Part shown: positions 1-7,945 of the stretch, one piece after another
Numbering within the stretch: the stretch's first letter is position 1
Layout: each line of letters starts with the position of its first letter
Origin: Streptomyces sp.
GTDB taxonomy: Bacteria > Actinomycetota > Actinomycetes > Streptomycetales > Streptomycetaceae
Assembly: GCA_013362785.1 (NCBI GenBank)
Contig: JABFVM010000474.1
Coordinates: 1 to 33,870 of the forward strand
Direction: 5' to 3'
Length of the DNA: 33,870 nt
Made by a program: the position numbers and the translations under genes
Notes under the pieces: model-generated
Databases searched by the model: none
Told to the model about the DNA's origin: nothing
The model's input: the letters and a program-made list of their open reading frames with translations, nothing else

Positions 1-393
1 GACGCCGCCCCAGGTGTCCCGGTGGTTGAGCGTGATCACCAGCTCGGGCCGGTGCCGGCGGATCGCGGCGGCGATGTCGCGGCGCAGCGCGGTGCCGTAC
101 TCGATCACACCGTCCTGGTGGTCGAGGAACTCCACCGCGGTCACGCCCACGACGGCGGCGCTGGCCCGCTGCTCGCGCTCCCGCAGCGGGCCGCACTTCG
201 CGGGCTCCAGCGTGTCGATGCCGGCCTCGCCCCGGGACGCCAGGACGTACGTGACCTCACGGCCTCCGTCCGTCCATCCGGCGATCGCCGCCGAGCAGCC
301 GTACTCAAGGTCGTCCGGGTGCGCGACGACGGCCAGTGCGCGCCGCCAGTCGTCGGGCATGGGCTTCAGCTGAGTGATCGCCGGCTCGGTCAT
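1..393 (-). CDS. PIG-L/LmbE family deacetylase, 3' end cut by window
   Basis: The reading frame is open from an ATG at 393 to the window edge, so only the N-terminal 131 residues are visible. Residues about 20-29 read [10 protein letters not shown], the AHPDD zinc-binding motif of the PIG-L/LmbE/MshB superfamily of zinc-dependent N-acetylglucosamine deacetylases. Further on, [13 protein letters not shown] resembles the conserved second block. Known members deacetylate GlcNAc-inositol, GlcNAc-PI or diacetylchitobiose, but the substrate here cannot be told from the fragment. The gene starts 28 bp after the stop of the upstream hydrolase on the same strand, so it probably belongs to the tail of the leftward rhamnose operon. 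Its role there is unknown; removal of acetyl groups from sugars is only a guess. Confidence 0.85.
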   Translation of the reverse strand, partial: MTEPAITQLKPMPDDWRRALAVVAHPDDLEYGCSAAIAGWTDGGREVTYVLASRGEAGIDTLEPAKCGPLREREQRASAAVVGVTAVEFLDHQDGVIEYGTALRRDIAAAIRRHRPELVITLNHRDTWGGV

Positions 394-421
394 GCCCGCA
401 CCCTAACGTGTCACACCGACA

Positions 422-1723
422 TCACGCTTCGTCACGGGTGAGCGCGAGCAGCCGGTCCAGGACCCGGGGCCCGCCGGCCCTCACGCCGTCGTGCTCGAAC
501 TCGTCGGTGACCCAGGTCCGCAGACCGCGGATGGCACGGGCGGTGGCGAGGGAGTGGGCGGTGTCGACGTACATGTCGTCGTGGTAGACGGCCGCGGCGA
601 CCGGCACCTCGTTGGCGGCGAGGCGCGCGGAGTCGTACAGGGGCGTCCAGTCTGTGCGGGCGGCGAGGAGGTCGGCGGTCTCGCGCAGCGGGCGCAGGGA
701 CGGGTCGCTGTCGAACATCCAGGGGTGGATGGTCTCGCCGGTGAACAGCAGCGGTCCGTCGCCCGCGAGCGTCTTGGCCGCGTCGAACTGCGGGAACTCG
801 GCGCGCACACGCTCGGCGGACCAGGCGGTGGGGCGGGTGTCCTGGCCGTAGATCGACTCGTGGACGAGGGCGTACAGCGGGTGGCTCGCGTACGACAGCA
901 GGCCCTGGGCCTCCTCCTGGAAGGCGTCCGAGAGGGCCGGGCCCTGGGGGGTGCGGACGAAGGCGTCTTCCAGGAGGTAGTGCAGGCGGTGGCTGCCCTC
1001 GCTGCTGCCGAGGATGATGCCGAGGGACTGGAAGGCCTCGGCGGTGAGGCGGTAGCCGTTCGGCAGGACCACGTCGTGCGCGAGGAGGTGGTCGGCGATG
1101 CGGCGGGCCCGCTCGACGTCCTGCGGGTAGCGGGCGTAGTGCGCGGCGACCTTGCGCTCGATGCGCGGGAAGGCGGCGCGGTAGACGTCGTCGGCGTGGG
1201 CGTCGAGCGAGGGCAGGCCGCCGGTGATGACGGCGGCGGTCAGGCCCTCGGGGGCGGTCGAGAGGTAGTTGACCGTGCAGAAGCCGCCGAAGCTCTGGCC
1301 GAGGACGGTCCAGGGGGCGCCGCCGGTCACCTCGCGGCGGATCGCCTCGCAGTCGCGGACGATCGCGTCGGCACGGAAGTGCGTGAGGTAGTCGGCCTGG
1401 GCGGCGGGGCCGCCGCGCAGCGGGAGCGTCTGCCGGTTGGCGGGCGTGGAGTGGCCGGTGCCGCGCTGGTCGAGGAGCAGGACGCGGTACTCCTTCAGCG
1501 CGCGGCCGAGCCAGGCGCCCCTGCCGACGAAGCGGTTCGCGCCGAAACCGGGGCCGCCCTGGAGGTAGACCAGCCACGGCAGGTCCTGGTGCGCCTTGTC
1601 GTTCGCGACAACCTCACGGGCGTAGAGCTCGATCGTCTCCCCCGTCGGGGCGGCGTGGTCGAGGGGCACGGTGAAGTGGCGGTCGGTGAGGACGACGCCG
1701 GGCTGGCGGTAGCTGACGGTCAA
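422..1723 (-). CDS. Alpha/beta hydrolase, proline iminopeptidase-like
   Basis: About 433 residues. The fold is clear: an oxyanion-hole segment YLQGGPGFGANR, then LLLDQRGTGHSTP, and the nucleophile elbow GQSFGG holding the catalytic serine. This order is typical of the S33 (prolyl/proline iminopeptidase) group, whose members release N-terminal proline or hydrolyse small esters and amides. No signal peptide is visible, so it is probably cytoplasmic. I chose the TTG at 1723 because a GGGAG Shine-Dalgarno lies 5 bp upstream and the protein then opens as MTVSYRQPG; a GTG further upstream is the alternative. It lies about 100 bp after the LacI-family gene and 28 bp before the PIG-L gene. Why a peptidase-like enzyme sits in a rhamnose locus is not evident; the family call is firm and the substrate unknown. 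Confidence 0.85.
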   Translation of the reverse strand: MTVSYRQPGVVLTDRHFTVPLDHAAPTGETIELYAREVVANDKAHQDLPWLVYLQGGPGFGANRFVGRGAWLGRALKEYRVLLLDQRGTGHSTPANRQTLPLRGGPAAQADYLTHFRADAIVRDCEAIRREVTGGAPWTVLGQSFGGFCTVNYLSTAPEGLTAAVITGGLPSLDAHADDVYRAAFPRIERKVAAHYARYPQDVERARRIADHLLAHDVVLPNGYRLTAEAFQSLGIILGSSEGSHRLHYLLEDAFVRTPQGPALSDAFQEEAQGLLSYASHPLYALVHESIYGQDTRPTAWSAERVRAEFPQFDAAKTLAGDGPLLFTGETIHPWMFDSDPSLRPLRETADLLAARTDWTPLYDSARLAANEVPVAAAVYHDDMYVDTAHSLATARAIRGLRTWVTDEFEHDGVRAGGPRVLDRLLALTRDEA

Positions 1724-1733
1724 CAGGGCTCCC

Positions 1734-1761
1734 GGGACGCAGGGTTTTCTGGCCGCGTCCC
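1734..1761 (-). other. Leader hairpin upstream of the hydrolase gene
   Basis: GGGACGC at 1734-1740 pairs perfectly with GCGTCCC at 1755-1761 across a 14-base loop. It sits between the LacI stop and the proposed TTG start of the hydrolase, 10 bases before that start codon. There is no T-tract after it on the minus strand, so it looks more like an RNA leader or processing structure than an intrinsic terminator. It is also mild evidence that this stretch is untranslated, which supports the TTG start. Confidence 0.35.
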
Positions 1762-1824
1762 AGTTGAGCACATGTTCGTCCGCCGACCGAGCCCCAGGAT
1801 CATGAAATCGTACTGAATGGCGGA

Positions 1825-2850
1825 TCAGCGGGCCGAGAGGCTGGACCGGCGCACCACCAGCTCCGGCTGGAGTACGACACGCCGGTGCTCGTGTCTCCTG
1901 GTCCCGGTCTCCTCCTCCGTCTCCTCCAGCAGCATCTCCGCGGCGAGGGTGCCCATGGTGACGGCGGGCTGCCGTACGGAGGTGAGGGGGACGGCCGCGG
2001 CGGCGGCGAACTCGATGTCGTCGTAGCCGACGATCGCGAGGTCGTCGGGGACGCCGACGCCCGCGGCGTACATGGCCTGGAGGACGCCTAGGGCGAGCAG
2101 GTCGTTGGCGCAGAAGACGGCGGTGGGGCGCTCGGCGAGGCCGAGCAGGCGGGCGCCGGCGTCCCGGCCCGCGGCGACGTCGAGCCGTTCGGTGGGCAGC
2201 TCGCGCAGGGAGTCGGGGCCGAGGCCGGCCTCCCGCAGCGCGTTCAGGGCGCCGGTGCGGCGGTCGCGGACCTGGTTGAGGCCGGGCGGGCCGCTGACGT
2301 AGGCGATGGAGCGGTGCCCGGCGTCGACGAGATGGCGTACGGCGAGCGCACCGCCCGCGACGTCGTCCACGGAGACCGAGCACTCGGTGGTGCCCTCGGC
2401 GACCCGGTCGACGAGGACGAAGGGGATGTTGTGCCGCCGGAACGTCTCGATGTTGCGGCCGGTGGCGTCGGCGGGGGTGAGCAGCACGCCGCGTACCCGC
2501 TGTTCGGCGAAGAGCGACAGGTAGTCGGCCTCCTCGCTGGGGCTCTGCGCGCTGTTGCAGACCATCACGCCGAGCCCGGCGTCGCGTGCGGTGCGCTCGG
2601 CGCCGCGCGCCACGTCGACGAAGAAGGGGTTGCCCATGTCGAGGACGAGCAGGCCCATGATCCGGCTGCGGCCCGCGCGCAGTTGACGGGCGGACTCGCT
2701 GCGGACATAGCCCAGCCGGTCTATCGCGGACTGCACCCGCGCCCGGGTCTCGGTCGCGACCGTGTCAGGACGGTTGATGACGTTCGAGACCGTACCGACG
2801 GAGACTCCGGCGGCGCGAGCGACGTCCTTGATACCCACCGACTGGGCCAT
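1825..2850 (-). CDS. LacI-family transcriptional regulator, candidate rhamnose repressor
   Basis: 341 residues, the usual LacI/GalR length. The N-terminal helix-turn-helix reads IKDVARAAGVSVGTVSNVIN (residues 7-26), followed by a hinge containing ARQLRAGRS. The rest is a periplasmic-binding-protein-like sensor domain with DMGNPFFVDVARG and the late VGYDDIEFA block typical of the family. The ATG at 2850 has a GGAGG about 10 bp upstream. Genes on both sides handle rhamnose, and three LacI-type inverted repeats lie at the rhaI, rhaT and GH78 promoters. I infer that it represses these promoters and is released by rhamnose or a rhamnose metabolite. The inducer and the operator assignment are inference; the family call is firm. 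A weaker palindrome, GAAGGCCTTC at 2895-2904, lies upstream of its own start. Confidence 0.93.
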   Translation of the reverse strand: MAQSVGIKDVARAAGVSVGTVSNVINRPDTVATETRARVQSAIDRLGYVRSESARQLRAGRSRIMGLLVLDMGNPFFVDVARGAERTARDAGLGVMVCNSAQSPSEEADYLSLFAEQRVRGVLLTPADATGRNIETFRRHNIPFVLVDRVAEGTTECSVSVDDVAGGALAVRHLVDAGHRSIAYVSGPPGLNQVRDRRTGALNALREAGLGPDSLRELPTERLDVAAGRDAGARLLGLAERPTAVFCANDLLALGVLQAMYAAGVGVPDDLAIVGYDDIEFAAAAAVPLTSVRQPAVTMGTLAAEMLLEETEEETGTRRHEHRRVVLQPELVVRRSSLSAR

Positions 2851-2937
2851 CGGGCAGGGACCTCCAGGGAGACAGTTGAGACGTGGGGCGGCGGGAAGGC
2901 CTTCACATTACCGTCAAGCCGCCCACAACGGCTGCGA

Positions 2938-4368
2938 TCAGGCAGGCAGACGGAAGTTGAGGTTGCGCAGCGCCGAGGGCGTCGTACCGGTGGACTTCTC
3001 CTGGTACATGATCGACAGGAAGTTGTCCTGACCGACGCGTGTCTCGTCGATGACGACCTCGCCGAACGCGTTCAGCCCGGCCGTTACTCCGTCGTACAGG
3101 ACCGACCAGTCCGTGTACCCGGAGGCCTTGGAGGCTCCGGCTATCCGGCAGAACGGGAAGATCGCGTACGCGTTGTCGTACTTGTCCAGGATCAGCTTGG
3201 TGCGCTGGCTGGAGTTCAGCGGGACCGGGATCTCGGTCTTCTGCCAGCCGCCCGAGGAGTTCTTGCGCAGGTGGAAGGCGCGGCCGTTGGCGGTGCGGTC
3301 GGCTACGTAGTCGGTGGTGCACTGCCCGAACCGGCCGGGGACGTAGCTGATGATCGCGTGCGGCAGGCCGGCGGAGTCGGTGAACTGGCTCTCCTGGTTC
3401 ATCAGGGAGTGGTCCGGGTTGAGGGCGTCGATCACCAGGCCGCTGTCGGTGACGGCGACCTTGTCGGAGCCGCCGGTGGTGCCGACGACGGTGCCGGCGT
3501 TGTTGCGCCAGGTGCGGCCGCGGTCGTCGGAGTAGACGTAGCCGGTGTCGTGGTTGGTGATGCCGCCGCCGTTGCACATCACGGCGCCGTTCTGCTCGCG
3601 CCAGGTGAAGAAGGAGTGCAGTCGGCCGTTCCGGTCGTAGTCGATGCCGTGCAGGTACATGTTGCGGGCCGTTGAGGAGCCGTGCTCGCTGGTGTACGTC
3701 CCCGTGGAGCTGCTCCACTCCCCCAGGTTGGTCCAGGCCGAACCGTCGTATTCGGCCAGGGCGTTGCGGCCGTTGCCGGATACGGCGACGCGGTAGCTGA
3801 GCTGGAGCCTGCCGTCGGGGGTGGAGACGAACTGCGGGTAGGTGAACTGCGAGGTGAGGGCGAGGCCGTCCAGGGTGGACTGGGGGGCGCCGAAGCGGCT
3901 CGCGGTCCAGCTCAGGCCGGCCGGATTGTCCACGAGACCGGCGACCGACTTGACGTAGGTGAAGCCGTCGCTGTGCGAGTCCATGTTGAGGTGGAGGCGC
4001 CCGTCGACCTTGGAGATTCCCATCGAGATCACGTTGTGGGAGTCGTTGTAGCGCAGGGTGTGGCCGACCTTCACCGTGGACCAGGTGCCGGCGCCGAGGG
4101 CGCGGCGGGCCACGACGGCGCCTCGGTCGGCGGTGTACCAGACGGCGTACTGGTAGCCCTTGTAGGTCAGCAGCCCGTTCTTCTGGAAGGCGTTGTTGTT
4201 GACCAGGCCGTCGTACGACACGAAGAAGATGGCCTGCGTGTCGAGCGTGGTGCTACCGGTCAGGGTGAGGGACGGGCCGGGGTCCGCGGCGCGGGCGGTG
4301 CCGGAGGCGAGGGCGGGGGTCATGACTGCTCCGGCGAGTGCGGCGCCCAGCAGGGTGCGTCTCTTCAT
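2938..4368 (-). CDS. Secreted BNR-type beta-propeller protein, candidate rhamnose-releasing lyase or glycosidase
   Basis: 476 residues from the ATG at 4368. The N-terminus is a Tat-like signal peptide (MKRRTLLG, a hydrophobic stretch, then cleavage near ARA-AD at about residue 27), so the protein is exported. The mature part has repeated BNR-like blades such as YSDDRGRTW, and an NDSHN motif placing His111 in a block (ISKVDGRLHLNMDSHSDG) like that of BNR_4 proteins. From memory, that seven-bladed propeller group includes ulvan lyases and enzymes acting on L-rhamnose-alpha-1,4-glucuronate ends (the PL24, PL25, PL42 and GH145 types), where a histidine is catalytic. Its place between the rhamnose mutarotase and LacI genes fits a rhamnose-liberating enzyme. 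Exact activity is inference. An ATG 15 bases further upstream would add five residues. Confidence 0.8.
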   Translation of the reverse strand: MKRRTLLGAALAGAVMTPALASGTARAADPGPSLTLTGSTTLDTQAIFFVSYDGLVNNNAFQKNGLLTYKGYQYAVWYTADRGAVVARRALGAGTWSTVKVGHTLRYNDSHNVISMGISKVDGRLHLNMDSHSDGFTYVKSVAGLVDNPAGLSWTASRFGAPQSTLDGLALTSQFTYPQFVSTPDGRLQLSYRVAVSGNGRNALAEYDGSAWTNLGEWSSSTGTYTSEHGSSTARNMYLHGIDYDRNGRLHSFFTWREQNGAVMCNGGGITNHDTGYVYSDDRGRTWRNNAGTVVGTTGGSDKVAVTDSGLVIDALNPDHSLMNQESQFTDSAGLPHAIISYVPGRFGQCTTDYVADRTANGRAFHLRKNSSGGWQKTEIPVPLNSSQRTKLILDKYDNAYAIFPFCRIAGASKASGYTDWSVLYDGVTAGLNAFGEVVIDETRVGQDNFLSIMYQEKSTGTTPSALRNLNFRLPA

Positions 4369-4418
4369 CTCGGGGGACTCCATTGTCGGCGAGGAGCGGC
4401 AGGGAGATACAGCGGGGG

Positions 4419-4739
4419 TCAGGCGAGGTGGAACACCTCGGTGAGGGGTTTCATCGCCTCGTCGGGGCGGGCGCCGTCGAGGGCCTCGAAGAACTCGCCC
4501 ATCTCGGCCTGCCAACGGGCGTTGACCTCGGTGGCCTCCATGCCGGCCTTGGCGGCCTCGAAGTCCTCGGTCTCCAGGTAGCCGACGAGGAGGCCGTCGT
4601 CGCGCAGGAAGAGCGAGTAGTTGTGCCAGCCGGTGGCCGAGAGTGCTTCGAGCATCTCCGGCCACACGGCGGCATGGCGTTCGCGGTACTCGGCGAGCTT
4701 GTCCTGACGGACCTTGAGCAGGAAGCAGACGCGCTGCAT
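4419..4739 (-). CDS. rhaM: L-rhamnose mutarotase
   Basis: 106 residues, the normal size for the small ferredoxin-like alpha/beta-barrel L-rhamnose mutarotases (YiiL/RhaM/RhaU). The enzyme interconverts alpha and beta anomers of L-rhamnose, feeding the isomerase with the form it uses. Tyr18 and His22 fall in the segment EYRERHAAVWPEM at the same positions as the active-site pair I recall for E. coli RhaM, and WHNYSLFL near residue 38 is also family-typical. The ATG at 4739 has GGAGGAG about 9 bp upstream. It is 31 bp downstream of the binding-protein gene and 50 bp before the BNR protein gene, on the same strand, so co-transcription is likely. Confidence 0.95.
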   Translation of the reverse strand: MQRVCFLLKVRQDKLAEYRERHAAVWPEMLEALSATGWHNYSLFLRDDGLLVGYLETEDFEAAKAGMEATEVNARWQAEMGEFFEALDGARPDEAMKPLTEVFHLA

Positions 4740-4770
4740 GAAGTACCGCTCCTCCAGGGTGAGTCGGTGA

Positions 4771-5850
4771 TCAGAAGTTGAACTGGTCGATGTTCTTGGC
4801 GTCGAAGACGGTCGGCTTGCCGAGGCTGATCACGCCGTCCTTGCCGATGGTGTACGTGGTCTCGCCGGCCTTGAAGGTCTCGCCCTCCTTGCCGGTGATC
4901 TGCCCGGAGACGAGCGCGACGGCGGCGCGGGCGGCCAGGTCGCCGAGCTTGGCCGGGTCCCACAGCTCGAACGCCTCGACGGTGCCGTTCTTGACGTACT
5001 TGCGCATGTCGTTGGGGGTGCCGAGGCCGGTCAGCTTGACCTTGCCCTTGTACTTGGAGCCCGACAGGTACTGGGCGGCGGCCTTGATGCCGACGGTGGT
5101 CGGGGAGATGATCCCCTTCAGGTTCGGGTACTCCTGGAGCAGGCCCTGGGTCTGCTGGAAGGACTTCTGGGCGTCGTCGTCGCCGTAGGCGACCTTGACC
5201 AGCTTGACGTCCTTGTACTTGGGGTCCTTGAGCTCCTGCTTCATGAAGTCGATCCAGATGTTCTGGTTCGTCGCGGTCTGTGCGGCGGACAGGATCGCGA
5301 TCTCGCCCTTGTAGCCGATCTGCTCGGCGAGCAGCTGCACCTCGGTGCGGCCGAGGTCCTCGGCGGAGGCCTGCGAGACGAAGGCGTTGCGACAGCCGGC
5401 GGTGGTGTCGGAGTCGTAGGTGACGACCTTGATGCCGTTCTTCATGGCCTGCTTCAGCGCGGTGCACAGCGCACCCGGGTCCTGCGCGGACACGGCCATC
5501 GCGTCGACCTGCTGCTGGGTGAGCGTGTTGACGTACGACACCTGCCCGGCGGTGTCCGTGGCACTGCTCGGACCGACCTCCTTGTAGCTGGAGCCCAGCT
5601 CCTTCAGCGCCGCCTCGCCGCCCTTGTCCGCGGAGGTGAAGTACGGGTTGTTGACCTGCTTGGGCAGGAACCCGACGGTCAGCCCCTTCTTCAGCTCGGC
5701 GTTCGGGTCGGCCTTGCCGGCGGTGGCGGCGGAGGCCCCTTCGTCCTTGACGTCCTCCTTGGTGGTGCCGCCGCAGGCGGTCAGGGCGAGAGCGAGGGAG
5801 GTGACGGCGGCGAGGGCCGCGCAGGAACGGCGGAGGGATGTCTTACGCAT
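4771..5850 (-). CDS. rhaS: Rhamnose ABC transporter substrate-binding lipoprotein
   Basis: 359 residues. The signal peptide ends in the lipobox LTAC, with Cys26 as lipidation site, so the protein should be tethered to the outer face of the membrane. The mature sequence is a type-1 sugar-binding domain. VGFLPKQVNNPYFTSADKG near its start is characteristic of the RhaS subgroup, and GIKVVTYDSDT is the usual second-strand motif. It captures L-rhamnose and delivers it to the two permeases. AAGGAAG about 7 bp before the ATG is a good ribosome site. It lies downstream of the permeases rather than before the ATPase, separated from rhaQ by 87 bp that carry a hairpin and a dispersed repeat. Confidence 0.95.
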   Translation of the reverse strand: MRKTSLRRSCAALAAVTSLALALTACGGTTKEDVKDEGASAATAGKADPNAELKKGLTVGFLPKQVNNPYFTSADKGGEAALKELGSSYKEVGPSSATDTAGQVSYVNTLTQQQVDAMAVSAQDPGALCTALKQAMKNGIKVVTYDSDTTAGCRNAFVSQASAEDLGRTEVQLLAEQIGYKGEIAILSAAQTATNQNIWIDFMKQELKDPKYKDVKLVKVAYGDDDAQKSFQQTQGLLQEYPNLKGIISPTTVGIKAAAQYLSGSKYKGKVKLTGLGTPNDMRKYVKNGTVEAFELWDPAKLGDLAARAAVALVSGQITGKEGETFKAGETTYTIGKDGVISLGKPTVFDAKNIDQFNF

Positions 5851-5883
5851 GACGGGGCTTCCTTTTTACGAAGGTGAGGTGAA

Positions 5884-5906
5884 GCGCCCCTTGTCTTTAG
5901 GGGCGC
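5884..5906. other. Intergenic hairpin between rhaQ and rhaS
   Basis: GCGCCCC (5884-5890) and GGGGCGC (5900-5906) form a perfect 7-bp stem with a 9-base loop, overlapping the start of the 31-bp dispersed repeat. It lies between the second permease and the binding-protein gene, both on the minus strand. A structure here could stabilise the mRNA end or partly terminate transcription and so change the ratio of binding protein to permease. No convincing T-tract follows. Confidence 0.4.
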
Positions 5907-5928
5907 GGGGAACTGCGCGACCAGCCAC
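5898..5928 (+). repeat. 31-bp dispersed intergenic repeat, copy 1
   Basis: The 31 bases are identical to the reverse complement of 10943-10973. The core reads GGGGCGCGGGGAACTGCGCG, in which CGCG can pair with CGCG across an 8-base loop. It sits wholly between rhaQ and rhaS. From memory, this sequence is common in Streptomyces intergenic regions; I cannot count copies here beyond the two seen. Confidence 0.8.
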
Positions 5929-5937
5929 GTACTGCCT

Positions 5938-6912
5938 TTAGCCGGACGATTGAGCACGCACAACGGCGATTTGCCGAGCCACCCGCGGCCCAAGGACGGA
6001 AAGAACGAGCAACACACCAGTCACGACGATCTGCGACTGAGCGGAAACATCCTGAAGGCTCATGACGTTCTGCAACGCACCGAGCAGGAAGACGCCGGCG
6101 ATCGCACCACCGAGCGTGCCCTTGCCACCGTCGAAGTCGATCCCACCGAGCAACACCGCAGCCACGACCGACAGTTCAAGCCCGGTGGCGTTGTCATAGC
6201 GAGCGCTCGCGTAGTGCAGTGCCCAGAAGATCCCGGTGAGCGAAGCCATCAGCCCCGTCACCGTGAACAGGATCAACTTCTGCCGCTTGACCCGGATCCC
6301 GGCGAACCGCGCCGCCTCCTCGCTCGCCCCGATCGCGAACAACGACCGTCCGAACGGCGTGGCGTGCAGCGCGACCACGGCGATGGCGAGCAACACGAGG
6401 AAGGGCAGGAAGGCGTACGGGATGAACGTGTCACCGAGACGTCCGGCGGCGAAGTCCAGGTACTGGGTCGGGAAGTCGGTCACGGCATCCGAGCCGAGGA
6501 CGATCTGCGCGATGCCCCGGTAGGCCGCGAGCGTGCCGATGGTGACGGCGAGGGACGGCAGCCCCAGCTTGGTCACCAGCAGGCCGTTGATCAGCCCGCA
6601 CACCACACCGAGCAGCAGACAGATCGGGATGATCGTCTCGATCGTCATGCCTTGGTTCCACAGGGCACCCATCACCGCGCCCGAGAGACCGGCGGTGGAG
6701 GCCACCGAGAGATCGATCTCGCCCGAGACGACCAGGAGTGTCATCGGCAGGGCGATCAAGGCGATCGGGAGGGTGTTTCCGATCAGGAACGACAGGTTGA
6801 GGGCGTTCCCGAAGCCGTCGACCGTGGTGAAGGACAGCAGGAGCACGACGATGAGCAGGGCGCCGACCACCGTGTCCCAGCGAACGGCGCGCGTGAGCGA
6901 GAAGTCAGCCAT
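5938..6912 (-). CDS. rhaQ: Rhamnose ABC transporter permease (second)
   Basis: 324 residues and strongly hydrophobic, with about eight to ten membrane segments, as in the BPD_transp_2 (ribose/xylose-type) inner-membrane permeases. Landmarks are VVSGEIDLSVAS near residue 65, the GIRVKRQK cytoplasmic loop that contacts the ATPase, and VVAAVLLGGIDFDGGKGT. Its start overlaps the end of the other permease gene by 8 bases, which indicates translational coupling and a heterodimeric channel. The call of RhaQ against RhaP rests only on gene order in known rha transporters. The stop is TAA, unusual beside the TGA stops around it, and the last 120 bp are visibly less GC-rich than the rest, next to the repeat element. 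Confidence 0.92.
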   Translation of the reverse strand: MADFSLTRAVRWDTVVGALLIVVLLLSFTTVDGFGNALNLSFLIGNTLPIALIALPMTLLVVSGEIDLSVASTAGLSGAVMGALWNQGMTIETIIPICLLLGVVCGLINGLLVTKLGLPSLAVTIGTLAAYRGIAQIVLGSDAVTDFPTQYLDFAAGRLGDTFIPYAFLPFLVLLAIAVVALHATPFGRSLFAIGASEEAARFAGIRVKRQKLILFTVTGLMASLTGIFWALHYASARYDNATGLELSVVAAVLLGGIDFDGGKGTLGGAIAGVFLLGALQNVMSLQDVSAQSQIVVTGVLLVLSVLGPRVARQIAVVRAQSSG

Positions 6913-7945
6913 GGCGGGCGTTCCTCTTCTTCAGGGCGGTGGCCACCCGCAGCGCGACGATCCGGTCGACCGCGATGGCGAGGATGAGCAGGATGCCGTT
7001 GATGGCGAGCACCCAGACGGAGCTGACGCCGAGGGCGGGCAGCACGCTGTTGATGGAGGTCAGCAGCAGCGCGCCGAGGGCGGCGCCGTAGACGCTGCCG
7101 GAGCCGCCGGTGAAGACGACGCCGCCGACCACGACCGCGCTGACGACGGTGAGTTCGTAGCCGTTGCCGGTGCCGGAGTCGACGTTGCCGAACCGGGCCA
7201 GGTACAGCGCGCCCGCGAGGCCGGCCAGCGCACCGCAGAACGTGTACGCGGCGAGGATCCGCTTGCGCACCGGGATGCCGGCGAGGCGGGCGGCCTCGGG
7301 GTTGGAGCCGAGGGCGTACAGCTCGCGGCCGCTTCCGTAGTGCTTGAGGTAGTAGGCGGTGGCCACCAGCACGGCGAGGGCGATCAGCGCCAGCCACGGC
7401 ACGGCGGAGATGCCGCCGGAGCCGAAGTCGACGAAGCCGTCCGGGAGGTCGGCCGCGGTGATCTGGCGGGAGCCGACCCAGATGGAGTCGATGCCGCGGA
7501 TGATGTAGAGGGTGCCCAGGGTGACGACGAGCGCGGGCACCTGGCCGAGGCTGACGAGCAGGCCGTTGAGCAGTCCGAAGCCGATGCCGAGCAGGACCGC
7601 GAGGAGCACGGCGACGACCGGGTTGCCGCCGCCCTGGAGGTAGGTTCCGGCGGCGAAGGCGCTGATGCCGAGCGTGGAGCCGACCGACAGGTCGACGTTC
7701 CTGGTGATCACCACCAGGGACTGGCCGGTGGCGACCAGGACGAGGATCGTCGCGTTCAGGAGCAGGTCCTTGATGCCCTGCTCGGTGAGGAACTCGCTGT
7801 TGCCCAGCTGGGTGACGACGATCATCACCACGAAGACGGCCAGGATGGCGAGTTCGCGCATCTTGAAGACGCGGTCGACCAGGCGGGTGCCGCTGGACTT
7901 GGGTACGTCGGTCACGGGAGCCTCTTGGGGAGTGGTCACCGTCAT
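6905..7945 (-). CDS. rhaP: Rhamnose ABC transporter permease (first)
   Basis: 346 residues from the ATG at 7945. A soluble N-terminal tail of about 30 residues precedes the hydrophobic segments of a BPD_transp_2 sugar permease. [16 protein letters not shown] near residue 85 and the [26 protein letters not shown] block are typical of the family. The start overlaps the rhaT stop as ATGA, and the end overlaps the rhaQ start by 8 bases. The three genes are therefore tightly coupled and should be made in fixed proportion. With RhaQ it forms the membrane channel for L-rhamnose uptake. Confidence 0.93.
   Translation of the reverse strand: MTVTTPQEAPVTDVPKSSGTRLVDRVFKMRELAILAVFVVMIVVTQLGNSEFLTEQGIKDLLLNATILVLVATGQSLVVITRNVDLSVGSTLGISAFAAGTYLQGGGNPVVAVLLAVLLGIGFGLLNGLLVSLGQVPALVVTLGTLYIIRGIDSIWVGSRQITAADLPDGFVDFGSGGISAVPWLALIALAVLVATAYYLKHYGSGRELYALGSNPEAARLAGIPVRKRILAAYTFCGALAGLAGALYLARFGNVDSGTGNGYELTVVSAVVVGGVVFTGGSGSVYGAALGALLLTSINSVLPALGVSSVWVLAINGILLILAIAVDRIVALRVATALKKRNARHG

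Noticed and set aside
1800..2383. Extension of the hydrolase upstream into the LacI-family gene
   Set aside because: The frame stays open there, but the translation is Arg/Pro-rich and overlaps the clear LacI sensor domain. The hydrolase starts after it.
2895..2904. GAAGGCCTTC palindrome upstream of the LacI-family gene as a fourth rha operator
   Set aside because: It lacks the central CG and one arm is broken relative to TGAAnnnnTTCA. No good promoter is positioned with it. I kept it as a note only.
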